Below are positions 56,010-63,826 of a DNA stretch of 64,000 bases, piece after piece. Both the position numbers and the translations under genes were made by a program. The notes beneath the pieces were generated by a model. It worked only from the letters and a program-made list of their open reading frames with translations. It did not search any database and was not told the DNA's origin. Each line of letters starts with the position of its first letter. Position 1 is the stretch's first letter. The DNA comes from Rhodospirillaceae bacterium LM-1. Lineage in GTDB: Bacteria; Pseudomonadota; Alphaproteobacteria; Rhodospirillales; WMHbin7. The stretch is taken from NCBI GenBank assembly GCA_902725215.1, contig CACUVI010000026.1:248001-312000 (forward strand). The letters run 5' to 3'.

Positions 56010-56978
56010 GTGAAGCGCCCACTCCTCATCGCCCTGTTTGGACTGGCCGGAACCGTGGCCGCCGTCGTGCTGGCCCTGTTCTGGGGGCCGAACGACGAAC
56101 CCGCGCCGCAAATTCCTGGCATGGCGGACTCGCCCCAATTCCTGAAGCCGCCGACCCCCTTGGAACCCAGCCAGGCCAGACCGGCAGGTCAGCAGGGCGA
56201 GCCGCAGGCCAGCGGCCCGGACCAGCCGCCGGTGTTCGATGTGGTGCGCATCAATCCCAAGGGCGACACGCTGATCGCCGGACGTGCTTCGCCGGGGGCG
56301 GAAGTCACCATCCTTGACGGCTTGAAGGTGGTGGGCAAGGTTATGGCCGACAATCGCGGCGAATGGGTCTTCATTCCCCGCGAACCGCTTTCTCCAGGCA
56401 AGCGTCACCTAAAGCTCTCCGCCACCACGTCCAAGGGGGTCGTTCTTGAATCCGCCGCCCAGGCCGAGATGGTGGTGCCGACGCGTGACGAAGGCGCGGG
56501 AACGCAGGGCGGGGGAGAGCTTGGGCGCGGCAATCTGTCGATGGACCTGATCGAAGACGAAAAGACCGGTCAACTGGCGCTTTCCGGGCAGGCGACGCCC
56601 AAGGGCACTTTGCAAATCTTCCTCGACAACCGGCTGTTGGGCCGGGTTGAGGCCGACGCCAACGGCCACTGGGCGCTTAAGAATCCGCTGGCGGTGGCCG
56701 ACAGCAAGATGCATGTCTTCAGGGCCGACGAATTGGGCTTCGAAGGGCGCGTTCAGGCCCGCATCGAACTGCCCTATATGCGCGAAGAGCTGATGGAAGA
56801 TTTCGCTAGGCCCAATGTCTGGCAGGTCAAGCCGGGCCAGACGCTGGAGAAGATTGCCGAGGAAGTCTATGGCGACAAGGCGGCGGCCAAGGCGATCTAT
56901 GAGGTCAACAAGAACCAGTTGCGCACGCCCAGTTCCCTGGTTCCAGGACAGATCTTGTTCCTGCCCGGCTGGCCCTAG
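56010..56978 (+). CDS. LysM-domain protein with Ig-like repeats, membrane-anchored
   Basis: A 322-residue protein starting at GTG 56010. One N-terminal helix (residues about 5-25) anchors or exports it; a Pro-rich linker follows. Two Ig-like/bacterial adhesin-type modules (about 75-165 and 185-270) both read as D-x-L-x-A/S-G-x-A-x-P-x-x-x-x-x-x-F/L-D-G/N. A LysM domain ends it (WQVKPGQTLEKIAEEVYGDKAAAKAIYEVN and PGQILFLPGW) and should bind peptidoglycan. The family occurs widely in Rhodospirillales. The last codons lie inside one of the 18-bp repeats flanking the toxin-antitoxin pair. Confidence 0.8.
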   Translation: MKRPLLIALFGLAGTVAAVVLALFWGPNDEPAPQIPGMADSPQFLKPPTPLEPSQARPAGQQGEPQASGPDQPPVFDVVRINPKGDTLIAGRASPGAEVTILDGLKVVGKVMADNRGEWVFIPREPLSPGKRHLKLSATTSKGVVLESAAQAEMVVPTRDEGAGTQGGGELGRGNLSMDLIEDEKTGQLALSGQATPKGTLQIFLDNRLLGRVEADANGHWALKNPLAVADSKMHVFRADELGFEGRVQARIELPYMREELMEDFARPNVWQVKPGQTLEKIAEEVYGDKAAAKAIYEVNKNQLRTPSSLVPGQILFLPGWP

Positions 56979-56983
56979 TTCAA
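56966..56983. repeat. 18-bp direct repeat, left copy (flanks the brnT pair)
   Basis: CGGCTGGCCCTAGTTCAA, identical to positions 57569-57586. This copy holds the last two codons and the stop of the LysM gene. Confidence 0.9.
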
Positions 56984-56999
56984 GCTTACTGTACGGGGC

Positions 57000-57028
57000 T
57001 TGCTGTCTATACGGTAATGCCGTATGGT
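57000..57028 (+). promoter_or_regulatory. Promoter and operator of the second toxin-antitoxin pair
   Basis: TTGCTG (57000-57005), 17 bases, TATGGT (57023-57028). The operator TATACGGTAATGCCGTATG (57008-57026) fills the spacer and part of the -10. The toxin start at 57038 is only nine bases beyond the -10, so the mRNA is probably leaderless. Confidence 0.68.
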
Positions 57029-57037
57029 TGCGTCTAA

Positions 57038-57313
57038 TTGAGAATCGAATTTGATCCAGAGAAGGATGTGCAAAACCGTGAAAAGCACGGCGCATCCTTA
57101 GCGCTTGGCGCCAAGGTGCTGGCAGATACCAGTCGGCTCGAGATTCTCGACGTGCGTTTCAACTATGCCGAAGAGCGATTTATCGTCTATGGCAACGTTC
57201 TGGGACGCATTTATGTCTGCGTTTTTACCGAACGCGGTCGGACGCGCCGCATTATCAGTGTGAGAAGAGCCAATGACCGCGAGACGGAACGCTATAACAA
57301 AACGCCGCGCTGA
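57038..57313 (+). CDS. brnT: BrnT-family toxin
   Basis: A 91-residue ribonuclease-type toxin of the BrnT family (RelE fold): EFDPEKDVQNREKHGASLALGAKVL, FNYAEERFIVYGNVLGRIYVCVFTERG and RRIISVRRANDRETERY are the family pattern, with Arg and His candidates for catalysis. No ATG is available; the TTG at 57038 fits the family N-terminus. It overlaps the antitoxin gene by 41 bases. Confidence 0.88.
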   Translation: MRIEFDPEKDVQNREKHGASLALGAKVLADTSRLEILDVRFNYAEERFIVYGNVLGRIYVCVFTERGRTRRIISVRRANDRETERYNKTPR

Positions 57314-57560
57314 ACCTGGTATTGACGCGCCTTTGAGCGACGACGAGTTCGAGCGCGGGTTGGGCGCTATGTTGGCAAGACACGCCCGCGCCGCAACGGG
57401 GCTTTCACAAAGCGTCTTTTCAAAGCGCTTCGGCATTCCAGCCGCGACCTTGCGCGATTGGGAGCAGGGACGGCGCGCCCCGGATGGCGCCACGCAAAGC
57501 TATCTGCGCGTCATCGCCAAAATGCCGGATGCGGTGGCCAAGGCGCTTAAGGCGGCGTAA
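57273..57560 (+). CDS. HTH antitoxin of the second pair
   Basis: A 95-residue protein in the place of the BrnA antitoxin. It has a basic, disordered N-terminus, an acidic segment (LSDDEFERGLGAM) and an XRE-type helix-turn-helix (about 43-72: TGLSQSVFSKRFGIPAATLRDWEQGRRAPDG as parts). It resembles the HigA-like antitoxin at 51323 more than a ribbon-helix-helix BrnA. AGAAGAG precedes the ATG. Confidence 0.85.
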   Translation: MTARRNAITKRRAEPGIDAPLSDDEFERGLGAMLARHARAATGLSQSVFSKRFGIPAATLRDWEQGRRAPDGATQSYLRVIAKMPDAVAKALKAA

Positions 57561-57568
57561 GGGTTTTT

Positions 57569-57586
57569 CGGCTGGCCCTAGTTCAA
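57569..57586. repeat. 18-bp direct repeat, right copy
   Basis: Second copy of CGGCTGGCCCTAGTTCAA. Its CTA and following bases form the stop and last codons of the convergent gene ending at 57578. Confidence 0.9.
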
Positions 57587-58624
57587 ACTGGCCAGCATGG
57601 GGGCGTCGTCTTCCGTCTTCCTGATGGTGTCGATGCCCTGCTTCATTTCGCTCATGATCAGCTCGCCGCGCTTGACCGGCCCACCCGATTGCTTTTTCGG
57701 AAAAGCCCTGGCCCAGGCATTCATCTTCACGGTCAGCGCGCACAAGATGCCGCCGATCGAGGTGTGGTAGCTTTCGATCAGCTCCTTGACCTTGCCGAAA
57801 CGCTCGGCCGAGATGTTGTTCCACATGTCCTTGGTCGAGCGGTCGAAATTCTCGAAGCGGCCCGTGATGTTGGCCATCAGTCCGTTCATGGTCGATTCGA
57901 TCATGTCGCAGGTTCTCAGCAGGTTTGTGTCTTGCTTGAGCTGCCAGTTGTTGCGGATGTCGTACATCGATCCCAGGAAGTCCGAGATGATCGGCTCCAG
58001 CTTGTCCAGGCTTTGCCGGTAATAGGACAGCGAGAGGAAGATGTCGCCATAGTCTTCGATGAAGCGCGGCACGTCCGACAGGTTTAAGTGCAGCTTGTCG
58101 GCCATGCGCGTCAGATTCTGCTTGGCCTTTTGGATGTCGGGATCGCGAAACAGAGCGATCACGTCGTCGAAACTTTGGATGTTCACGTTCTCGTTGCCGT
58201 AAATTTCGTGAATCAACGGCCTAGTGAACAGCGTCATGTAATTGGTCAGTTCGGCGTTCTTCTCGGGGCTTAGGCGCAATGCTTCAGAACTGTTCACCGA
58301 AATTCCTTGCTGCCTGAGCGAAATGCGCAGCGAATAAATGTCGTAGCTGGGCAAAAGGCCCAGCTTGCGCACGATCAGGAAGTCGGGATGGATCTTGTCT
58401 TCCGGCCAGCCGAACATCTTGGGCAGGGATTCGATCTCGACCTGGCCCGAACCGGTTCCGTCGACGTTCGAAAACAGCTCGACCACGCTGCGCAGGCGCA
58501 CGTTCTTGATCAGGCGCGCCGTTTTCAGGGCCGGGGTTTCCAGGGGAATGATCCTGAGCGGCAGGATGAACAACGAGTCCATGTCGCCGTCTTCAAGAGG
58601 TTTCAGAACCTTATCAACGCTCAC
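57578..58624 (-). CDS. Unrecognised mostly helical protein, 348 residues
   Basis: I do not recognise a domain. The N-terminus is a short beta-rich part (SLFILPLRIIPLETPALKTARLIKNVRLRSVVELFS as parts) followed by a long helical region. A segment near 150-230 (NVNIQSFDDVIALFRDPDIQKAKQNLTRMADKL) and another near 240-310 look like packed helices. There is no signal peptide or membrane helix, and few Cys (2). Start chosen at GTG 58624, with AGGGA eight bases upstream; a TTG at 58630 is possible. It ends next to a direct repeat and is convergent with the LysM gene. Confidence 0.75.
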   Translation of the reverse strand: MSVDKVLKPLEDGDMDSLFILPLRIIPLETPALKTARLIKNVRLRSVVELFSNVDGTGSGQVEIESLPKMFGWPEDKIHPDFLIVRKLGLLPSYDIYSLRISLRQQGISVNSSEALRLSPEKNAELTNYMTLFTRPLIHEIYGNENVNIQSFDDVIALFRDPDIQKAKQNLTRMADKLHLNLSDVPRFIEDYGDIFLSLSYYRQSLDKLEPIISDFLGSMYDIRNNWQLKQDTNLLRTCDMIESTMNGLMANITGRFENFDRSTKDMWNNISAERFGKVKELIESYHTSIGGILCALTVKMNAWARAFPKKQSGGPVKRGELIMSEMKQGIDTIRKTEDDAPMLASLN

Positions 58625-58746
58625 CCGCAAAATCCCTGTCTAGTTTGTTGGGGCTAATTTAGCATGATATTCATAGCGTTGCCATATAAGGCAGACAAAT
58701 GTTTAAATAGCGTAAAAAGATCAACGCCCTGCCAGGGAGGCGGATT

Positions 58747-60030
58747 GTGACGGAACTAGAGACGGTCTTTGCGGTCCATTCCAATTCCGTGCGGTTTGGT
58801 CCTGGGGCCTTGGCCGAGGCGGGCGACGCCGCTAGGGATCTGGGGATGAGGCGGGTGGCCCTGTTCACGGATTCCCATTTGGCGAACGCCACGCCCTGGC
58901 CGGACGAGGTGCGAGCGGGCTTGGCGAAAGCTGGCTGCGAGGTGGCGGTTTACGCCGATGTGCGGGTCGAGCCGACCGACGCCTCTTTCATGGCGGCGAC
59001 CGATTTCTACAAATCGGGCCGTTTCGACGGCATCGTCTCGGTGGGCGGCGGCTCGGTGATGGATACCGCCAAGGCGGCTCTGCTATATGCCGCTTATCCG
59101 GCCCCCTTCCATGATTATGTGGCGGCCCCCTATGGACGCGTGCTGCCGGTTCCGGGGCCATTGCCGCCCCATATCGCTTGTCCGACCACCTCGGGCACCG
59201 GCGCGGAATGTACTGGCATCGCGGTGTTCGATTTCGAAGCCAACGCCATCAAGACGGTGATCGCCCATAAATGGCTGAAGCCCAGTCTGGCGCTGATCGA
59301 TCCCAGGGTGGCCGCCACCATGACGCCCGGCGTGCTGGCCTCGTCGGGGTTCGACGTGTTCACGCACGCCATCGAATCCTATACCGCCAAGCCCTATTTC
59401 GAGCGAGAAAGGCCCAAGACCAGCGCCGCGCGACCAATGAGCCAGGGTGCCAATCCCTGGAGCGATTTGGGGAGCCTGGAAGCCATCCGTCTGGGCGGGC
59501 GCTATTTGGTGCGGGCCGTCAAGGACCGGCAAGATCATGAAGCCCGCGAAGGGCTGATGTTCGCCGCCACCCTGGCGGGCATCGCCTTTGGCAATTCGGG
59601 GGTGCATCTGCCGCACGCCATGTCCTATGCCGTGGCCGGCCTGTGCCACAGCTACACCGCTTCAGGCTATGAGCAGAACCGGCCCATGGTGCCGCATGGC
59701 ATTTCCGTGGTGCTGAACGCGCCTTCGGCCTTTCGCTTTACCGCGTCCGCCTGTCCGCAACGGCATCTGGATTGCGCGGCGGCCCTGGGGGCGGACATCT
59801 CTGGCGTCAAGCTGGAGGAGGCGGGCGAAGCGCTGGCCGACGCCTTGACCAAACTGATGCGCCAAGCGGACCTGCCCAACGGGTTGGCGGCCCTGGGCTA
59901 TGGCGAGAAGGACCTTGACGCTTTGGCCAAGGGAGCAGCCACTCAGCCGCGCCTGCTCAACAATTCTCCGCGCCCGGTGACCGAGGCGGAGCTGCGCGAG
60001 ATATTCAAAGGGGCTTTGCGGCTTTGGTAG
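58747..60030 (+). CDS. Iron-containing alcohol dehydrogenase, hydroxyacid-oxoacid transhydrogenase-like
   Basis: A 427-residue group III dehydrogenase. NAD site region DGIVSVGGGSVMDTAKAA, the conserved CPTTSGTGAECTGIAVF, and metal ligands in SSGFDVFTHAIES and GVHLPHAMSYAVAGLCH are present. The insertion RPKTSAARPMSQGANPWSD is characteristic of the HOT/ADHFE1 subgroup, which transfers hydride between 4-hydroxybutyrate and 2-oxoglutarate. Substrate is inferred from that subgroup. GTG start behind GGGAGG. Confidence 0.86.
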   Translation: MTELETVFAVHSNSVRFGPGALAEAGDAARDLGMRRVALFTDSHLANATPWPDEVRAGLAKAGCEVAVYADVRVEPTDASFMAATDFYKSGRFDGIVSVGGGSVMDTAKAALLYAAYPAPFHDYVAAPYGRVLPVPGPLPPHIACPTTSGTGAECTGIAVFDFEANAIKTVIAHKWLKPSLALIDPRVAATMTPGVLASSGFDVFTHAIESYTAKPYFERERPKTSAARPMSQGANPWSDLGSLEAIRLGGRYLVRAVKDRQDHEAREGLMFAATLAGIAFGNSGVHLPHAMSYAVAGLCHSYTASGYEQNRPMVPHGISVVLNAPSAFRFTASACPQRHLDCAAALGADISGVKLEEAGEALADALTKLMRQADLPNGLAALGYGEKDLDALAKGAATQPRLLNNSPRPVTEAELREIFKGALRLW

Positions 60031-60037
60031 AGGTTGC

Positions 60038-60454
60038 CTAATCAAGGATCAGGCGACCGTTTGCGTCGAAGGGAAACATGGGAACGCAGGCCAACTCCCA
60101 GGGATGGCCATCCGGGTCGGCGAAATAGCCGACATAGCCGCCCCAAGGCGTATCGTGTGGAGCGGTCAGCAAAGTCGCGCCGGCCCCCATCGCTTCGGCC
60201 ATCGCGGCATCGACCGCATCTTGGCTCTCAAGGTTGATCGCCATCGTAACGCAGCCCGCCTTCGCATCGGCAATGCCGGTGTCGCCTGCCAACGCGTCCT
60301 TGCCGTAAAGAGACAGAATGAGGCCGTTCAAATCGAAAAAGGCGACGTAAGGATTGCTGGCGGCCTTTGCCTTCCAGCCAAGGCGCTCGTAAAAGGCCCG
60401 CGAGACCGCCAGATCGGCAACCGCCAAAGTGATCAGGTTGACGCGCGGGATCAT
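60038..60454 (-). CDS. VOC-family (glyoxalase/bleomycin-resistance fold) protein
   Basis: A 138-residue VOC protein: VNLITLAVADLAVSRAFYERLGW, VAFFDLNGLILSLYG and a second half ending GYVGYFADPDGHPWELACVP. The putative metal ligands of the family are partly replaced, so a catalytic role is not assured. It lies three bases after the NifX-like gene and is probably last in a three-gene unit. Confidence 0.85.
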   Translation of the reverse strand: MIPRVNLITLAVADLAVSRAFYERLGWKAKAASNPYVAFFDLNGLILSLYGKDALAGDTGIADAKAGCVTMAINLESQDAVDAAMAEAMGAGATLLTAPHDTPWGGYVGYFADPDGHPWELACVPMFPFDANGRLILD

Positions 60455-60457
60455 TCG

Positions 60458-60844
60458 TCAATGTTCCGAGAACATGTCGCGCAATTTGCAAAACAGGCTC
60501 ATCAGGCCGGGGACGGGGGGCGGCTTTAGCCGTCCCGCCAGATAATCGTCGGCGGCCTTCTGGGCGTTGCGCTCGGTCGTCAATTTGGCGTCGATCCCTT
60601 TCTTGGCCATGCGCCGCAAGAAGCCCTCGCCAGCGCTTTTGCTGATCAAGGCCTGGACCGATTCCAGCGGATGCGGGCCGTTGGCGTCCTTGTGGTGATG
60701 AAAGACGTTCTGGGGCGCAAGTTCCAGCCGGTCGATCTGGCTGGCTCTTCCTCCCATCTCGCCTTCGAAAATCAGCCAGTGCCGTGCCTGGCCCGCATGG
60801 CCGCAAAGCTGTTTGCCGTCATTCGAGGAAACCGCGATGCGCAT
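60458..60844 (-). CDS. NifX/NafY-like cofactor-binding protein
   Basis: A 128-residue protein. The first 95 residues follow the dinitrogenase iron-molybdenum cofactor-binding fold: MRIAVSSNDGKQLCGHAGQARHWLIFE, HHHKDANGPHPLESVQALISKSAGEG and a loop LRRMAKKGIDAKLTTERNAQKAADDYLAG (as parts). Cys14, His16 and the HHH run are possible metal ligands. No nitrogen-fixation genes are in the window, so its role is unknown; it could be a stand-alone relative. Start ATG ten bases after the glucan synthase gene. Confidence 0.8.
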   Translation of the reverse strand: MRIAVSSNDGKQLCGHAGQARHWLIFEGEMGGRASQIDRLELAPQNVFHHHKDANGPHPLESVQALISKSAGEGFLRRMAKKGIDAKLTTERNAQKAADDYLAGRLKPPPVPGLMSLFCKLRDMFSEH

Positions 60845-60853
60845 CCTTTCCCC

Positions 60854-63445
60854 CTAAGCCTTCGCCGGTTCCGGCAGGGCCGGTTGCTGCGAGGGAACGG
60901 CGGCCAGAAGCGAGGTGATGACGGCGGCCAGATAGGGCATCGACTGCACGATCAGCACCAAGGCCCACAGCTTGGCGTCGCGGTCATAGAAACCGTAATT
61001 GTAAAGAACGGCTCCGGCGGCGCTCCATTGCAGGCAGGCCAAGGCCAACTCTTCCCAGGCCCCCAGAATGCCCTTCCAGAAAGCCGCCTTGTTTTCCATT
61101 TTGGGCGTGCGCATGAAGGGGATCGACTTGGTGAAGATGCCGTGCATGACCGCCTTGGCGATGATGAAGGTCAGCCCCATGCCCGCCACCGCCGAGCCGA
61201 TCTGCTGGCCGACCGAACATTTCACGCGAGTCTGGTACAAGATCAGATGCGTCGCCAGCTTGTAGAAAAAGACGAACAAGGTGGGGATGGCGAATTCGGC
61301 CAGGGGGAAATCGAAATATCTGGGCGCCGTCACCAGACCCAGCGACCATAAGATGCTGGCCGCCGTAAAGACCAGGAACAATCCATCGGCGATCCAGGGC
61401 AGCCAACCGGCCACGAACTGGAATTTCTGGCCGAAGCTGAGATTGCCCTTGGCCCAGGGCAGCAAGGTGCGCCAATGGCCCTTCAGAATCTGCATGGCGC
61501 CGTAAGCCCAGCGATAGCGTTGCTTCTTGTAGCCCATGAACGTGTCGGGCGTCAGGCCCTTGCCGAAGCAGTGGTTGACATAGATCGAGTGATAGCCCGT
61601 TTCCAGGAATTTGAGGCCCAGCTCGGCGTCTTCGCAGATATAGCCCTCGCCCCATTTGCCGCACTTCTCCAGCGCTTCCTTGCGGATCAAGGTCATGGTG
61701 CCGTGCTGGATGATGGCGTCGTACTCGTTCCTGGCCACCATGCCGATGTGGAAGAAGCCGGCATATTCCCAGTTGATCATCTCCTTGAACGTGTCGTGTT
61801 CCCATTCGCGATGATCCTGGGGGGCTTGCACCCAGGCCACTTTTTCGTCGTCAAAATAGGGGGTCAGCGATTTCAGCCAATTGGGTTCGACCAGATAATC
61901 GCTGTCGATGACGCCGATGATCTGGGCCTCGGGATCGGTTTGGCTGAGCGCGAAGTTGAGCGCGCCCGCCTTGTAGCCCGGCCATTGCGGCAGGTGGAAG
62001 AAGCGCACCTTGGGACCCAGGGTGGCGCAATATTCCTCGACCGGCTGCCAGACCGCCGGGTCTTTGGTGTTGTTGTCGATGATCAGGATTTCGAAGTCGG
62101 GGTAATCCAGCTTCATCAAGGAATCGATGGTCATCATCACCATCTGCGGCGGCTCGTTGTAGCAAGGCAGGTGCAATGAGACCTTGGGCAAAACGCCCGC
62201 CCTGGCTTGGTCGGGGTCGTGCGGCTTGAAGTGTCGCCTGAACTTTTCGGACCAAGTCAGTTCGGTGAATTCGAAGGTGGAGATCAGAATCACGAACAGA
62301 AGGGCGATCTGTCCCGGCACCAGCATGGTCCACATGACCTCGGGTCCTGGCGCGAAATCCTTCAGCACCGGGATGGTCGCGGCCCACATCACCACCGAGG
62401 CCGCTGTCATGGTCATGGCGGCGAAGAAAATTCGCCCGCCCAGCTTGATCTGGCTTCTGCGCCACAGGAACCAGACCAAGGGCAGGAAGCCGATGGCGGT
62501 GGCTCCGGCGGCCAGCATCGGCCATTCCTTGATCTCGACCACCGGGCCTTCCATGGGGAATTTCTGATGCCGGTCGGCATCGAACATGCCCCAGTGGGCG
62601 CCCACCGACCATTCGATCTCGTTCTTCCAGGGTTGGTCGAAGGCCTCGATCACGTTGTAGTCGATGAAGGTTTCTGAGGCGCGCTTCAAGAACTTGCGCA
62701 AGAACAGCGCCTGATTGACCAGCGACGGCTCGGCACCGCCGCGCATCTTGCCGGAGCTGGGCCAGCCCACCTCGGTGATCATGACATGTTTGCCGGGGAA
62801 GGCGGCCTTGACTTCCTCATAGCGCTTCAAGAGATAGTCGTTCGATTCCTCGACCGGGACGCCTTCCCAGTAGGGCAGGATATGGATCGAGATGTAATCC
62901 ACCTCTTTGGCCAACTCAGGATATTTTATCCAGACATACCAGGGTTCGGCGGTGCTGACCGGCACCTTCACCCGCTCCTTGACCCGGCGGATGTAGCGCA
63001 CCAACTGGGGAACGGTCACGTCGCCGCGATGCAGGGCTTCGTTGCCCACGATCACCCGCTCGACATTCTTGTAATTGCGGATCTGGCCGATCAGGCTTCT
63101 GATTTCCGCCTCGTTGCGGCCAAGTCTGGTGTCGATCCAAGCGCCGGCCAGAACCTTAAGCCCGAAACGCTGCGCCAATTCGGGCACCTGTTCCAACCCG
63201 TCCAGCGCGGTATAGGTTCGCACCATCGCCACCTTGCCCGCCAGCAGCTTAAGGTCCCTCTCGACGTCGGTTAGCGACGGGTAGCGGCCCTTTTGCGGGT
63301 CGTCGTCCTTCTGGAAGGGGCTGAAAGAGACGCTTCGGATCTGGCCTTGCCAATCGACGCCGGAATGCGGGCGGTTGAGCCAGGCCCAGGCGGCCAGATT
63401 GACTATGACGATCAGGGTAAGGACGATAACGCCGGAAAATCGCAT
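60854..63445 (-). CDS. GH17-GT2 fusion, glucan synthase-like membrane protein
   Basis: An 863-residue protein. A first membrane helix (about 5-23) precedes a GH17 domain (about 30-310) with the acid/base Glu in VIVGNEALHRGD (near 136) and the nucleophile Glu in MITEVGWPSSGK. Two helices follow (about 320-360), then a GT2 synthase domain with VIDSDYLVEPNW, the EDAELGLKFLETGY acceptor motif and QRYRWAYGAMQIL (Q/RxxRW), and four to five C-terminal helices. The layout resembles NdvB-type beta-1,3-glucan synthases with GH17 transferase. Start is uncertain: ATG 63445 chosen, 63493 and 63556 also open. Likely first of a unit with nifX-like and VOC genes. Confidence 0.85.
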   Translation of the reverse strand: MRFSGVIVLTLIVIVNLAAWAWLNRPHSGVDWQGQIRSVSFSPFQKDDDPQKGRYPSLTDVERDLKLLAGKVAMVRTYTALDGLEQVPELAQRFGLKVLAGAWIDTRLGRNEAEIRSLIGQIRNYKNVERVIVGNEALHRGDVTVPQLVRYIRRVKERVKVPVSTAEPWYVWIKYPELAKEVDYISIHILPYWEGVPVEESNDYLLKRYEEVKAAFPGKHVMITEVGWPSSGKMRGGAEPSLVNQALFLRKFLKRASETFIDYNVIEAFDQPWKNEIEWSVGAHWGMFDADRHQKFPMEGPVVEIKEWPMLAAGATAIGFLPLVWFLWRRSQIKLGGRIFFAAMTMTAASVVMWAATIPVLKDFAPGPEVMWTMLVPGQIALLFVILISTFEFTELTWSEKFRRHFKPHDPDQARAGVLPKVSLHLPCYNEPPQMVMMTIDSLMKLDYPDFEILIIDNNTKDPAVWQPVEEYCATLGPKVRFFHLPQWPGYKAGALNFALSQTDPEAQIIGVIDSDYLVEPNWLKSLTPYFDDEKVAWVQAPQDHREWEHDTFKEMINWEYAGFFHIGMVARNEYDAIIQHGTMTLIRKEALEKCGKWGEGYICEDAELGLKFLETGYHSIYVNHCFGKGLTPDTFMGYKKQRYRWAYGAMQILKGHWRTLLPWAKGNLSFGQKFQFVAGWLPWIADGLFLVFTAASILWSLGLVTAPRYFDFPLAEFAIPTLFVFFYKLATHLILYQTRVKCSVGQQIGSAVAGMGLTFIIAKAVMHGIFTKSIPFMRTPKMENKAAFWKGILGAWEELALACLQWSAAGAVLYNYGFYDRDAKLWALVLIVQSMPYLAAVITSLLAAVPSQQPALPEPAKA

Positions 63446-63652
63446 GAGATTAAGAGGCCCCAAAAAAGAGAAAACAGGGCCAAAGCCCCGCATCGGCAGG
63501 TGTTTTGCGCCCGGATCAAGGCAAAACAATGGCAAGCCGCAGGGAAAACTTAGCAAAATCCCCTATGGCGCGCCAGTGGTCCGCCGCCCCCCCTAGCTAA
63601 GGCGTTCTGGGCTTGCAGCCCTCGCGGAATATGATAGGTTTGCCGCCCTTGC

Positions 63653-63742
63653 GGAGAGGTGGCCGAGTGGTTGAAGGCGCACGCCTGGAAAGTGTGTGTA
63701 CGGGAAACCGTACCGAGGGTTCGAATCCCTCTCTCTCCGCCA
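63653..63742 (+). tRNA. tRNA-Ser (anticodon GGA)
   Basis: A 90-base type II tRNA with a seven-pair acceptor stem (GGAGAGG with TCTCTCC, one G-U), long variable arm (GTACGGGAAACCGTAC), T-arm GGTTCGAATCC and an encoded CCA. The anticodon stem CACGC/GTGTG carries loop CTGGAAA with GGA. Confidence 0.97.
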
Positions 63743-63826
63743 AATGACCCACAATATATTGAATTACAATGCGTTTTCGGCACCAAATCTGGGCCGCCTC
63801 GCCACTGGTACACAGAGGTGGGACAC

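Noticed and set aside
60458-60844. Evidence for nitrogen fixation from the NifX-like gene
   Set aside because: The fold is widespread outside nif clusters and no nif gene is present in the window.
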